Source of the DNA: JACOVP01 sp964390715
GTDB lineage: Archaea > Nanobdellota > Nanobdellia > SCGC-AAA011-G17 > UBA489
Length of the DNA stretch: 59,086 nucleotides
Assembly: GCA_964390715.1 (NCBI GenBank)
Contig: CAYMIM010000005.1
Coordinates: forward strand, 1-59,086
Direction: 5' to 3'
Shown here: piece after piece, positions 24,344-32,992 of the stretch
Numbering within the stretch: the stretch's first letter is position 1
Layout of the letters: each line of letters opens with the position of its first letter
The notes under the pieces: generated by a model
The model's database searches: none
What the model saw: only the letters and a program-made list of their open reading frames with translations
Told to the model about the DNA's origin: nothing
Translations under genes and position numbers: made by a program

Positions 24344-25267
24344 ATGAAACGTCAAGTAGTATTGGGGTTGAAAATTCTGATTAGTGCTGCTATTTTAGGC
24401 ATATTATTCTGGAATATAGGGATTAATACTATTTTTACAACACTAAAGCAGGTAAATTTACTCTATCTACCTGCGATCATAGGATTTTATTTTATTTCTA
24501 TTTTTATCGGCGCAATAAATGTGTGGTTATTCATCAAGGCCCTAGGTAAGTCGATTTCAATAAGGACACTCTATAAGTACATGTTATTAAGCTGGAGTAT
24601 TGGTCTCTTAACTCCTGGAAAAGTAGGGGATTTTTCTTTGGCATTTCTATTGGAAAAACACAAGATTACTTTGGGAGAAGGGAGTGCGATAATGTTTATG
24701 GATAAGTTGCTGACTTTAGTCGTCATTTCCATAGTAGCCATCATTGGTTTTTGCTTCTTTTTCGGCATAGCGCAGGCAGTGTATGTAACAACGATACTGC
24801 TTGCATGTATGGCTGGTTTTAGTCTGATCTTGTTTTTCCGTAAGTTTTTACAGAAGTTTTTTCCCAAGAGTTATTTAATAAAATTCAAGAAGTTTTTTCC
24901 TACAATGAAATTCTTTTTGGTATCAAGAAAGACATACGTATTCGTAAATGTGATCATTACTTTTATCCAGTGGTTTTTAAACGCTCTCAATGTTCTCCTG
25001 ATATTTAACGCTCTAGGCACGTACACAAATCCTGTATATATTTTAGTGATCACTATGACATTAACGTTATTGAATTTGATACCCTTTACATATCATGGTC
25101 TAGGAATTAAGGAGGCTATGGGTGTGTATCTCTATGGATTGCAAGGGATTGCTCCAGATATAGTCATTGTCAGCTCTATAGTGATGAATGTTATTGCCTA
25201 TAGTATCTCATGCATGTTTGTATTGCTCTACTTGGGAGAATTTAAGAAAGTACAACAAGCTAGTTAA
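24344..25267 (+). CDS. LPG_synthase_TM-family membrane protein (AglD/flippase-like)
   Basis: This polytopic protein of 307 residues has about eight membrane segments. The sequence SWSIGLLTPGKVGDF is the family hallmark, a loop with conserved PGK-x-G-D. FTYHGLGIKEA near the end is the second conserved region. Members include the membrane part of lysylphosphatidylglycerol synthase and archaeal AglD-linked proteins; many act on polyprenyl-phosphate sugars or move lipids across the membrane. Here it sits among glycan genes. A TATA box lies at 24307-24314. Confidence 0.8.
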   Translation: MKRQVVLGLKILISAAILGILFWNIGINTIFTTLKQVNLLYLPAIIGFYFISIFIGAINVWLFIKALGKSISIRTLYKYMLLSWSIGLLTPGKVGDFSLAFLLEKHKITLGEGSAIMFMDKLLTLVVISIVAIIGFCFFFGIAQAVYVTTILLACMAGFSLILFFRKFLQKFFPKSYLIKFKKFFPTMKFFLVSRKTYVFVNVIITFIQWFLNALNVLLIFNALGTYTNPVYILVITMTLTLLNLIPFTYHGLGIKEAMGVYLYGLQGIAPDIVIVSSIVMNVIAYSISCMFVLLYLGEFKKVQQAS

Positions 25268-25268
25268 G

Positions 25269-25277
25269 TTTTTAAAG
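25269..25277 (+). promoter_or_regulatory. TATA box that sets the start of the GT4 gene
   Basis: The box tttttaaag is 30 bases before ATG 25299, so the upstream in-frame ATG at 25188 inside the preceding gene is probably not used. Confidence 0.55.
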
Positions 25278-25298
25278 TCCCTCTTTCAAAAAATAATA

Positions 25299-26429
25299 AT
25301 GGTACAGTACAAAGTAGCGTTTTTGACAACGTCATTTCCACAGCCAGAAAAGCCTTACGTTAGTCCTTTCGTTAAACATTTATTCGATGCTATACAAGAA
25401 GAAGGAGACAATCCTATATTAGTTATGCCTATGGGATATAAACAACTAATGGAAGATGGAGGCATTTTACAGGCATTAACAAAAGGAATAATGAAAAAAA
25501 TAATATTTGGTATATTTACATTGCATTTCCTCTTCTTGATTATTAAAAAAGCGCCAAAGTGTGACATTATTCATGCCAATTGGTCATACTCAGGATTTTT
25601 AGCAGCGATCACCAAATGGATTCACAGAAAAAAGATTATTTTAACATGCAGAAGTAGCGCGTTAATTTATACTAATAACCCTATACTAAAACGTTTTATC
25701 AATTGGACTTACAATCATGTAGCTTATTTAGTGCTTTTAAGCAAACCAGTATCGGAAGATGTCAAAAAAAGATACAACCTAAAACACAACAATGTAACTT
25801 ATGTTCATAATGGGGTATCTATTCATGATATACGCCAGAGTAAGCAAGAGTTAAGGAAAAAACTAAAGATACCTAAAGATGCTTTGGTTTATCTCTTTGT
25901 TGGAAGAATAATAGCTGGAAAAGGAGTAGATCTTTTGTTAGAATCATTCAATCATCTATATTCGCAGAAAAAACAAAGCCCAATATTGTATATTGTAGGG
26001 GATGGGGAATTGACAAAAGAATTAGAAATATTTGTAAGAGAGCATAAGTTAGAAAGCAAAGTTTATTTCACTGGAAATAAAAATAGCATTACAGTACAAA
26101 GTTATATGAAAGCGGCTGACGCATGTTTTCACCCAAGTTCATTCCAAACAGACGGCAATGGAGTTATTGAAGCAACCGCTATAGGCATTCCTCTTGTTAC
26201 AACCGATACAGTATGGGGACAACTGTTAGTGCAACCAGGTGTCAACGGCTATGTTCTTCCAAAAGGCGATAAAAAGAAATTAACAGAATACATGAAAAAG
26301 ATAGAGACAACGTACAATGTGCTTGCTAAAAAAAGTATTCCAGTTGCAAAAAAAATACGAGAAGAAATGACTTGGCAATATGCTGCGAAACAATATCATG
26401 AGCTGTATAAAGCAGTCACTAGTGAATAA
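25299..26429 (+). CDS. Glycosyltransferase family 4 (GT-B)
   Basis: The N-terminal half starts MVQYKVAFLTTSFPQPEKPY, an acceptor-binding Rossmann domain. The C-terminal half has YLFVGRIIAGKGVDLLLESF, YIVGDGELTKEL and CFHPSSFQTDGNGVIEATAIG, which holds the donor-binding E-x7-E region in a slightly altered form (the second glutamate is in VIEATA). It should add a sugar from a nucleotide donor on the cytoplasmic side. At 376 residues from ATG 25299 it has the usual length. The donor cannot be told. Confidence 0.88.
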   Translation: MVQYKVAFLTTSFPQPEKPYVSPFVKHLFDAIQEEGDNPILVMPMGYKQLMEDGGILQALTKGIMKKIIFGIFTLHFLFLIIKKAPKCDIIHANWSYSGFLAAITKWIHRKKIILTCRSSALIYTNNPILKRFINWTYNHVAYLVLLSKPVSEDVKKRYNLKHNNVTYVHNGVSIHDIRQSKQELRKKLKIPKDALVYLFVGRIIAGKGVDLLLESFNHLYSQKKQSPILYIVGDGELTKELEIFVREHKLESKVYFTGNKNSITVQSYMKAADACFHPSSFQTDGNGVIEATAIGIPLVTTDTVWGQLLVQPGVNGYVLPKGDKKKLTEYMKKIETTYNVLAKKSIPVAKKIREEMTWQYAAKQYHELYKAVTSE

Positions 26430-26470
26430 GTAAGAAAAACTATATAAAGATTCTACAAGGTGAAAAGATA

Positions 26471-27541
26471 ATGAGAAAAACTCTTGTTTATAATTTAATA
26501 TTGCTCATTGTTACAATTAGTATATGTTTTATTATTGGTGAAGTTGTTTTTCGCTATGTCTATAGTTTCGAATTCAGTCTAGAAAGGGAGAATCAGCTTT
26601 CTGAGTATGGGGTCTTTGATAAAACACCTAACTTCAAGTTCCTCTATAAAAGACCAGGAGAAGAGTTTGCTCAAGTGGTAGAAACCAATTCTAAAGGTCT
26701 AAGAGACTATGAATATGATTATAAAAAGCCAAAAGATACATACCGCGTTGCCATGGTTGGTGATTCATTTACAGAAGGTTATCAAGTAGGCTTCAATCAA
26801 AGTATTCCGAAAGTAACAGAAGTAGCTTTGCAAGAAGAAGGGAAATATGAAGTAATTAACTTTGGTCATGGTGGCTTTGGTTTCTTGCCTTTAGCGGTTA
26901 TAATCGAAGAAAAAATAACAGACTTCAATCCAGATATGGTTATTTTGGTATTTTTTGTTGGTAATGATTACACAAAATTGACAACCGGAGCGTACAAATC
27001 TTTCCCAGAAGAGTTTTGGGATCCAGAAAAGCATGAAGAGTTGAAAAAAGAGGTCTATGGAAATAGCTTGAAGCTCAAAATCTCATCTTTCCTAAGAAGA
27101 CATTCAGTGCTGTACTATGTATATAAGAGAACATTTGTCTTCAAGAACAGTGTGCACAATCCAAATGAAGATTATCTCGCATATGAAAAAGAATATGATG
27201 AGCAATTGACAAAAAATGTAGAAATAACAGAAAAAATCTTCTCTTTCCTGCAACAAGATCTAGAAAAGAGAGACATAAAGTTTGTTGTTGTCCTTTTACC
27301 AGCCAAAGAGCAAATTGTAGGTACTATGCCAAAAGAGTATGAGCTCTTAAAACCGCAAAGAATTGTTAAAGAAATGTTAGAAGAAAGAGATATTGCATAT
27401 CTAGACTTATATCCAACAATAAGAGATGCGCAGAAAATAAATAATACCTATTGGAAAGTCGATGCGCACTTAAATGAGTATGGATATGAGGTTGCTGGAA
27501 AAGAAATTGCTGAATTTATGCTCAAAAATTATGCTTTTTGA
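26471..27541 (+). CDS. Membrane-anchored SGNH/GDSL hydrolase (SxtL-like candidate)
   Basis: One N-terminal membrane segment (about 9-28) precedes an extracytoplasmic SGNH fold. Block I is VGDSFTEGY with nucleophile S99, block III has FVGNDY with N165, and block V has DAHLNEYGY with D331 and H333, so the catalytic set is complete. Such enzymes remove or transfer acyl groups on glycans, and saxitoxin SxtL is a GDSL member associated with a carbamoyltransferase. It starts 31 bases after a ctatataaa box (26440-26448). The 3' end overlaps the convergent GT-C gene by 13 bases. Confidence 0.83.
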   Translation: MRKTLVYNLILLIVTISICFIIGEVVFRYVYSFEFSLERENQLSEYGVFDKTPNFKFLYKRPGEEFAQVVETNSKGLRDYEYDYKKPKDTYRVAMVGDSFTEGYQVGFNQSIPKVTEVALQEEGKYEVINFGHGGFGFLPLAVIIEEKITDFNPDMVILVFFVGNDYTKLTTGAYKSFPEEFWDPEKHEELKKEVYGNSLKLKISSFLRRHSVLYYVYKRTFVFKNSVHNPNEDYLAYEKEYDEQLTKNVEITEKIFSFLQQDLEKRDIKFVVVLLPAKEQIVGTMPKEYELLKPQRIVKEMLEERDIAYLDLYPTIRDAQKINNTYWKVDAHLNEYGYEVAGKEIAEFMLKNYAF

Positions 27542-29226
27542 TAGACGAGAATGCCAGAATCTGTTTTCATAATGAGGGGTTCATCTAAATCTGCGCGAGT
27601 AATAATATAATCTCCTGGTTTGGTAGTGTTTAAGGATTCTATGGCTATAGCGTTGTTTATCCAGAAGCCAACATAAGTCATGCCTTTGTTCGTTCGGCAG
27701 AGATAAGAGTCATTTGGAGTAATAATCTCAGCGCAATAAGCGCTGTCAATCACAATTTGAGCATTGGAAGGTGTTAGTTTGTCTAGAGCTTTGCCCAGTT
27801 GAAACTGTTCGTTCTCTGACCAAGTCACAGCATTAGAAGTAGTGATAGCTAAGCTAGCGGCATTAGTCAAAAGGAAGAAACTTAGTAAGCCTAAGTAAAT
27901 AATTTTAAGAGAAATCTTTTTACGTGCGAGCAAAGTACCGAGAAGAAATATTCCTCCCAATAAAAGAGCCATCACAAACACAAAAATAACAAAAGGAAGA
28001 TGTGCGGGATCTAAAACACCAGTAGAAAAATATGCAAGTGCCATTTTTGCTCCGCCTAGTAAAGCAAGAGAGACATTATTAAAAGGGATCAGAGGAAAAT
28101 ACAGGATTTGTGATCCTAAGAGGACAAGCGAAGCAAGCAAGAGTGCTCTTCGTTTAAGAAATCGTGCATCAGCAAAGCTGCTCATACAGACAAAGCCAGC
28201 TAAAAATAAAGGAATAATAGCCATGTCTGCGTATCTGCCAATTAATCTGCCAATCATGTCAGGAATCAAAGTGGTTTCTTTGGGAGCTGAAGCAGCTTCA
28301 CGTGCGGCAAAAGCAATAATAGTGAAAACAAACAAAGCTAAAGCCAAAGAGACAAATAATTTTGTCTTCTCATTGGTCAGTCTTCTAACTTTAAGATAAA
28401 ATAACGGTAAAACACCCGTAGATAAGATAATATAGGTCGCGTACATGCACAACCAAAGAAAAAACATAAGCCCCATGAAAAAAATGCTCGTCTCCGTATG
28501 AGGTATAAAGTTTCTTTCAACAGTAAATTGCAAATAGTCAGCTTTGATCAGCACTTCTCGTAAAAACCATAGCCCTCGAACAGCTAAAGCAATCACAAAA
28601 GCCAATCCGAGAAGTTTAACGTGATGTATCTCTTTCTTTTTGAACTGGTAGATAAGCGCGAAAAGCAACAAAGGCAATAAAACAAGACCAATAGTTCTCG
28701 TCAATAGAGTTAACCCAATCAACAAGCCAGTAAATAAGCCATAGCTAATGCTTTTCTTCGTAGTTGCCAATTGGAAAATGGCATAAAAAGAAAATAAGAA
28801 TAAAGGATGGAACAAATTTTCAGACATTAAATAAGGTGAAACAGCGAAGCTCAAAGGGATAAATCCAACCAAGAGTGCTCCATAAAGTGCTTTTTTCTTG
28901 TCGACCATGTCTTTGAGCAAGAGGTAAGCGGGAAAAATAAGTAAAGATCCTAACAAGACATTAAGAAGTTTCATCAACGCATACACAAGGCCCATATCAT
29001 GTGCTAAATAAGTGATGGATAATACTAAAGAATACATCGGCGGGTAAGAGACAGTAGGAATCCCATGAACAGAAATTCCTTCGCCATGAAAAATGCTCCA
29101 TGCGGTCTTGGCATACACATATTCATCAGAAAAAACAGTGGGACTACTAATAAAAAAAACAAAAGCTAGCTTGACAAGTACGAGAAGGAAGTAAATACCA
29201 AGGAGTTTCTTCGCAGTCGATGCCAT
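27529..29226 (-). CDS. GT-C-like membrane glycosyltransferase (PMT/ArnT type)
   Basis: This polytopic protein of 565 residues has roughly 11-13 membrane segments. The first outer loop contains SDEYVYAKTAWSIFHGEG, with the acidic pair expected of GT39/GT83-like enzymes that take sugars from polyprenyl phosphates, and then VSYPPMYSL. A soluble C-terminal domain of about 90 residues follows the last membrane segment. It probably adds a sugar on the outer face of the membrane. It has its own TATA box at about 29246-29255 and follows the 53-residue DUF5989-like gene on the same strand. Confidence 0.75.
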   Translation of the reverse strand: MASTAKKLLGIYFLLVLVKLAFVFFISSPTVFSDEYVYAKTAWSIFHGEGISVHGIPTVSYPPMYSLVLSITYLAHDMGLVYALMKLLNVLLGSLLIFPAYLLLKDMVDKKKALYGALLVGFIPLSFAVSPYLMSENLFHPLFLFSFYAIFQLATTKKSISYGLFTGLLIGLTLLTRTIGLVLLPLLLFALIYQFKKKEIHHVKLLGLAFVIALAVRGLWFLREVLIKADYLQFTVERNFIPHTETSIFFMGLMFFLWLCMYATYIILSTGVLPLFYLKVRRLTNEKTKLFVSLALALFVFTIIAFAAREAASAPKETTLIPDMIGRLIGRYADMAIIPLFLAGFVCMSSFADARFLKRRALLLASLVLLGSQILYFPLIPFNNVSLALLGGAKMALAYFSTGVLDPAHLPFVIFVFVMALLLGGIFLLGTLLARKKISLKIIYLGLLSFFLLTNAASLAITTSNAVTWSENEQFQLGKALDKLTPSNAQIVIDSAYCAEIITPNDSYLCRTNKGMTYVGFWINNAIAIESLNTTKPGDYIITRADLDEPLIMKTDSGILVYQKA

Positions 29227-29263
29227 TATTCTTTGCTAGATGCGGTTTTTAAAAATGTATGGG

Positions 29264-29425
29264 TTAAAAGAATGCGTACAGATAAGGCGAAAGAGCAGAG
29301 CTATGCGCGAAGAGGATTAATACACTCATGAGTGCGAGGAAAAGAAGTAAAGGTAAGAGCCACCAGCGTTTGCGAGCTTTCAAAAATCCCCAAAAGTCTC
29401 TTAAAATTCCTTGATTTTGATGCAT
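29264..29425 (-). CDS. 53-residue DUF5989-like protein (SxtK-like)
   Basis: This short unmarked gene has its ATG at 29423-29425 and TAA at 29264-29266. The product has an amphipathic start (GILRDFWGFLKARKRWWLLP), one membrane segment and the ending HSSALSPYLYAFF. This matches the DUF5989 pattern, in which DFWxFL-RKxWWLxP is followed by a hydrophobic stretch and an S-A-L-x-P-x-Y-x-F ending. Members are normally next to NodU-type carbamoyltransferase and SxtJ genes. Here those genes are 11 kb away. A leftward TATA box at 29446-29454 lies 29 bases upstream. Confidence 0.78.
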   Translation of the reverse strand: MHQNQGILRDFWGFLKARKRWWLLPLLLFLALMSVLILFAHSSALSPYLYAFF

Positions 29426-29445
29426 AAAAAGAGGAAGAATACTAG

Positions 29446-29454
29446 GTTTATTAA
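29446..29454 (-). promoter_or_regulatory. TATA box of the DUF5989-like gene
   Basis: Leftward ttaataaac, with its upstream edge 29 bases from ATG 29425, supports the short gene as a real leaderless unit. Confidence 0.5.
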
Positions 29455-29508
29455 CATTGCTACAAATGAGAGTAAAGCATATATAGCGTCATTTTAGCCA
29501 ATAATCCT

Positions 29509-30387
29509 ATGAAAGTGCTAGTTTCCATTCCAGCCTATAATGAGCAAGATACTATAGGCAGAGTAGTAGATGAAATCCATGCGGCTTTAAAGAAAACAAA
29601 GTATGCTTATGAAATTGTAGTCGTTGATGATGGAAGCACAGATCAAACTGCAAAGATTGCAAAGACACATCATGCTAAAGTGATCACGCATCCAAGGAAT
29701 TATGGTTTGGCGGAGACCTTTAGAACAGAGTTAAAGAATTTCCTAGCGTCTAAGGCTGATGTTTTTGTGCATATTGATGCCGATGGTCAGTATATCGCTG
29801 ATGACATTCCTAAATTAGTCAAAGAAGTGGAAAATGGATATGATTTAGTCTTGGGAGACAGATTCTCTGGTGGTATTGAAGAGATGTCTTTCCTGAAAAA
29901 AATGGGAAACAGGCAGTTCTCCAGAGCTATATCCAGAATTCTCAGGTACAAAGTCAATGATTGCCAAACGGGGTTCAGGGCATTCAACAGAAAAACTGCG
30001 CAAATTCCAATTAACTCAACACATACTTACACACAAGAACAAATTATCAAAGCAGTCAAAGAGAAATTAAAAATCAAAGAGGTACCAACCTACTTTAGAA
30101 AGAGAAATGATGAAAGTAGGTTGCTAAAAAATCCTTTCGAATATGCTATCAGAGCTTGGATTAACATTTTAAGAATCTACAGAGACTACGATCCACTAAA
30201 GTTCTTTGGAAGAATCGGTAGCGCGCTTATTGGAATCGGAATAGTGATAGGATTATGGTTAGTTTATTTGTTTCTTACAACAGGAAAAGTAGGTCATCTT
30301 CCAGCGACAATCCTGACAGTCTTGCTTATTGTCATGGGAATACAAATTATTGTCTTTGGATTCATGGCAGATATGAAAAAAGAATAA
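29509..30387 (+). CDS. GT2 polyprenyl-phosphate sugar synthase-like with two C-terminal TMs
   Basis: The GT-A fold starts VSIPAYNEQDTIGRVVDEI, with EIVVVDDGSTDQTA and the donor-site IDADGQYIADDIP (D-x-D). GDRFSGG and NDCQTGFRAFNR match the Dpm1/AglJ group. Residues 233-286 form two membrane helices, as in bacterial GtrB and archaeal relatives. It probably loads a sugar onto polyprenyl phosphate for use by GT-C enzymes outside. TATA box catatatag at 29479-29486, 30 bases before the ATG. Confidence 0.85.
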   Translation: MKVLVSIPAYNEQDTIGRVVDEIHAALKKTKYAYEIVVVDDGSTDQTAKIAKTHHAKVITHPRNYGLAETFRTELKNFLASKADVFVHIDADGQYIADDIPKLVKEVENGYDLVLGDRFSGGIEEMSFLKKMGNRQFSRAISRILRYKVNDCQTGFRAFNRKTAQIPINSTHTYTQEQIIKAVKEKLKIKEVPTYFRKRNDESRLLKNPFEYAIRAWINILRIYRDYDPLKFFGRIGSALIGIGIVIGLWLVYLFLTTGKVGHLPATILTVLLIVMGIQIIVFGFMADMKKE

Positions 30388-30388
30388 A

Positions 30389-31471
30389 TTAAGCTAAAGT
30401 TTTCTGTAAATGGGTTAGAATTTGCAGTGCTGCGTCACCTTTGCCAAAAGGGTGTTGCCACGTAATTTTTTTTGTTAACATGTGATCCACACAAGCGAGA
30501 ATTTTCTTCGGATCTGTACCTGCTAGCGCATTACTGCCAACTTGAACTGTTTCTTGTCGTTCAGTATTCTCGCGTAAAGTGACACAAGGAACGCCTAAGA
30601 TGCTAGTTTCTTCTTGTACTCCTCCAGAGTCAGTCAAAACAAGTCTTGCGCACATTTCAGCTTGTAAGAAATCAAAAAATCCTAGAGGTTCAATTAAAGT
30701 AACTACTTGAGGAACAGAAATCTTATGAAGTGCAATGAACTTTTTCGTTCGTGGATGTAAGGGATAGATAATCGGTTGCTTGTAGTTGTCTGCAATGAGT
30801 TTTAACCCATCAAAAATATGTTGTAGTTTAGTTTGGTGGTCAACATTCTCGGCGCGATGTGCGGTGACTAGAAAATAGTTTCCTTTAGTTAGCTTATGTT
30901 GTTGTAAAAACTTGCTTTTTTGAGCTTGTGATTTAAAATGTTCTACCGCGTCCACAATAGTATTCCCGGTAACAACAATCTTATCTGGAGAAATGCCTTC
31001 CTTCAATAAATGTTCTCGTGCTAAGGGTGTTGGCGCGTATAAAAAATCAGCCAGATGGTCAGTGACAACACGATTTAACTCTTCAGGCATCGTTCTATCA
31101 AAGCTTCGCAATCCAGCCTCTACATGACCGACAGGGATATGTAACTTAGACGCGCATAAAGCCCCAACTAAGACGCTATTCGTATCTCCCTCAATTAAAA
31201 CAACATCAGGCTTTTCTTGCAAAAGAGCTTTTTCTACACCGATCATCATGTGTGCAGTTTGTTCTCCTTGATATGGACTAGCTTCTAGTTGTAAATGATG
31301 ATGTGCTTTGGGCAGTCCTAATTCTTCAAAAAAAAGTTGGTCCATCACATGAGAGTAATGCTGTCCGGTGTGAATCAAGACAAAAGGAATCTTCAGCTTC
31401 TGCAGGCTAAAAATAAGACTCGTCATTTTAATGATTTCAGGTCTCGTTCCCAGGATGATGGCTATTTTCAT
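30389..31471 (-). CDS. wecB: UDP-N-acetylglucosamine 2-epimerase
   Basis: It interconverts UDP-GlcNAc and UDP-ManNAc. Family motifs are all present: ILGTRPEIIKM at the start, IEGDTNSVLVG, GHVEAGLRSFDRTMPEELNR, VTAHRAEN and TDSGGVQEE near the UDP site. Its 360 residues are the usual length. I start at ATG 31471 because a leftward TATA box at 31495-31502 is 31 bases upstream. The in-frame TTG at 31480 is less likely. UDP-ManNAc is a common donor in archaeal surface glycans. Confidence 0.93.
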   Translation of the reverse strand: MKIAIILGTRPEIIKMTSLIFSLQKLKIPFVLIHTGQHYSHVMDQLFFEELGLPKAHHHLQLEASPYQGEQTAHMMIGVEKALLQEKPDVVLIEGDTNSVLVGALCASKLHIPVGHVEAGLRSFDRTMPEELNRVVTDHLADFLYAPTPLAREHLLKEGISPDKIVVTGNTIVDAVEHFKSQAQKSKFLQQHKLTKGNYFLVTAHRAENVDHQTKLQHIFDGLKLIADNYKQPIIYPLHPRTKKFIALHKISVPQVVTLIEPLGFFDFLQAEMCARLVLTDSGGVQEETSILGVPCVTLRENTERQETVQVGSNALAGTDPKKILACVDHMLTKKITWQHPFGKGDAALQILTHLQKTLA

Positions 31472-31494
31472 GGTACGCAAGGAAAGAAAGGCTT

Positions 31495-31502
31495 ATTTAA
31501 AG
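31495..31502 (-). promoter_or_regulatory. TATA box of the UDP-GlcNAc 2-epimerase gene
   Basis: Leftward ctttaaat has its upstream edge 31 bases from ATG 31471. It decides the start in favour of the ATG over an in-frame TTG three codons earlier. Confidence 0.5.
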
Positions 31503-31519
31503 ATATCTGGAAGATAAAG

Positions 31520-31528
31520 ATTATAAAT
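31520..31528 (+). promoter_or_regulatory. TATA box of the GT2 gene at 31550
   Basis: attataaat lies 30 bases before ATG 31550 and 24 before ATG 31544. The window-wide spacing favours 31550. It is back to back with the 2-epimerase promoter. Confidence 0.5.
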
Positions 31529-31549
31529 GACCAAAAAGGAAAAATGAGC

Positions 31550-32269
31550 ATGATCTCCATCGTTGTGCCTTGCTATAATGAAGAGGAAAATATCCAGATA
31601 TATGAGAAAGAACTCTTCCCTGTCTTGAATAAGCTGGGAGAAAAGTATGAAGTGATCATAGTCGATGATGGAAGCAAAGATAACACCGTGCAAGAGATAA
31701 AAAAGCTGCAAAAGAAGAAAAAGAACGTCCAGAATATAACTTACCAGCCAAATCAAGGTCTGGGATATGCTGTTCGTCAAGGCATTCATGTGGCAAAAGG
31801 AGACAAGACAGTTATTCTCGATGCAGATTTAACTTTTCACCCAAGACAAATACAGTTATTGGTAGACAAATATAATGAAGGTGGGTATAGTTGTGTTATT
31901 GGATCGCACTTTTCAAAGGAAGGCAAACTAGAAGAAGTGCAACTGTACAGAAAAATTCTAAGTAAGGGGGTGAATATCATCTACTGCGTCTTGATGGGGA
32001 AAAATATCAAGGCGATTAGCTCCATTTTCAGGTTATACAACACAAAAGATCTCAAGGAATTACATTTAACAGCAAATAAATTCGAAATCAATGTAGAGAT
32101 TCTCTATAAATTGTTAGCAAGAAAGAAAAAAGTAGTCGAAGTGCCAGTGACTATGACAAAAAGAAGATTTGGCGTGTCAAAATTAAATAATATCAGGGAA
32201 ATAAAAAATCATTTGAAGTTAATGTCCAAGATTATGTTCTGGAAAGTCACTAGAAAATTCTCAAATTAA
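31550..32269 (+). CDS. Glycosyltransferase family 2
   Basis: The protein starts MISIVVPCYNEEENIQIY and has VIIVDDGSKDNT, then VILDADLTFHPRQI, where D-A-D is the metal-binding motif of the GT-A fold. The stretch ISSIFRLYNTKDLKEL resembles Dpm1-like synthases, but there are no C-terminal membrane helices. The 239-residue form from ATG 31550 is preferred on promoter spacing; ATG 31544 adds two residues. An in-frame opening as far back as 31337 overlaps the divergent epimerase gene and is not used. The donor and acceptor are unknown. Its 3' end overlaps the convergent methyltransferase by 4 bases. Confidence 0.85.
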   Translation: MISIVVPCYNEEENIQIYEKELFPVLNKLGEKYEVIIVDDGSKDNTVQEIKKLQKKKKNVQNITYQPNQGLGYAVRQGIHVAKGDKTVILDADLTFHPRQIQLLVDKYNEGGYSCVIGSHFSKEGKLEEVQLYRKILSKGVNIIYCVLMGKNIKAISSIFRLYNTKDLKELHLTANKFEINVEILYKLLARKKKVVEVPVTMTKRRFGVSKLNNIREIKNHLKLMSKIMFWKVTRKFSN

Positions 32270-32955
32270 ACTTTTTTGCAGATAACGCCAGTTCCATAAG
32301 CATATTGTGATCTAAAGGGAAAAATATCATCTAGGTAAGCAAGCGCTTTGCGTAAAGACAAAGGCAATAGTGAATATCTGTTCGTAGCGACCGGCGGCAA
32401 GACTTGCAATCCAAACGGACGGACAATCTGCAATCCTGCTCTTTTCACTAAATGTTGCAGTCGAGCAGAAGTATAGCTTTCTTCATAACCAAACATCCAA
32501 GTTCCAGTCACTTGAGTAGATATCCATTTATAGATTCTATACCAAACACAGAGAGTATTAGGTAAAATGATGATTACATAGCCGTCTTTCTTAGTGACTC
32601 TAGCCATTTCTTTGACACCAGCAAGATTCTTTGGCTCTTTATAGTGCTCCAGCACACCAGAATTATACACTAAATCAAAAGTATTAGCGGCGAAAGGCAT
32701 GGCGAATAAATCACCCAGTACAGCATGATCCACATTTTGCTTGGCTAGTTTAATGCTCTCTTGAGAGAAGTCTAACCCATAGGTTTCTTGTTCAGGAAAA
32801 CAGCGTAAACTATCGCCAGAGCCACATCCAGATTCTAAAACTTTAGCTCTTTTAGGCAATCGGCGAGAAAAATGTTGCATGAAGCGGTAATATTGGATAC
32901 TGTAATCTGAAATAACATTTCTTTGTTTCCAGACATCATCCCAAAGATTTGCCAT
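32266..32955 (-). CDS. SAM-dependent class I methyltransferase
   Basis: This 229-residue methyltransferase has motif I VLESGCGSGDS (about 40-50), the acidic residue ending strand 2 in TYGLDFSQES, motif post-II VLGDLFAMPF and motif IV NTFDLVYNSGVLEHY. It is a type 11 methyltransferase; the acceptor is unknown but probably a sugar hydroxyl or carboxyl, given the context. A leftward TATA box at 32978-32985 is 30 bases from the ATG. Confidence 0.82.
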   Translation of the reverse strand: MANLWDDVWKQRNVISDYSIQYYRFMQHFSRRLPKRAKVLESGCGSGDSLRCFPEQETYGLDFSQESIKLAKQNVDHAVLGDLFAMPFAANTFDLVYNSGVLEHYKEPKNLAGVKEMARVTKKDGYVIIILPNTLCVWYRIYKWISTQVTGTWMFGYEESYTSARLQHLVKRAGLQIVRPFGLQVLPPVATNRYSLLPLSLRKALAYLDDIFPFRSQYAYGTGVICKKV

Positions 32956-32992
32956 AAGCAGATTTCAGAAGAACACCATATAAAGATTTCGC

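Noticed and set aside
16091..29425. A saxitoxin-type biosynthetic cluster
   Set aside because: Only homologues of the carbamoylation-related parts (I, J, K, L) are present; there is no polyketide-synthase-like, amidinotransferase or Rieske oxygenase gene. A glycan role is more likely.
31337..31549. N-terminal extension of the GT2 protein at 31550
   Set aside because: It overlaps the divergent 2-epimerase gene and both back-to-back promoters; the extension is not GT-like and the family starts at the ISIVVPCYNEE strand.
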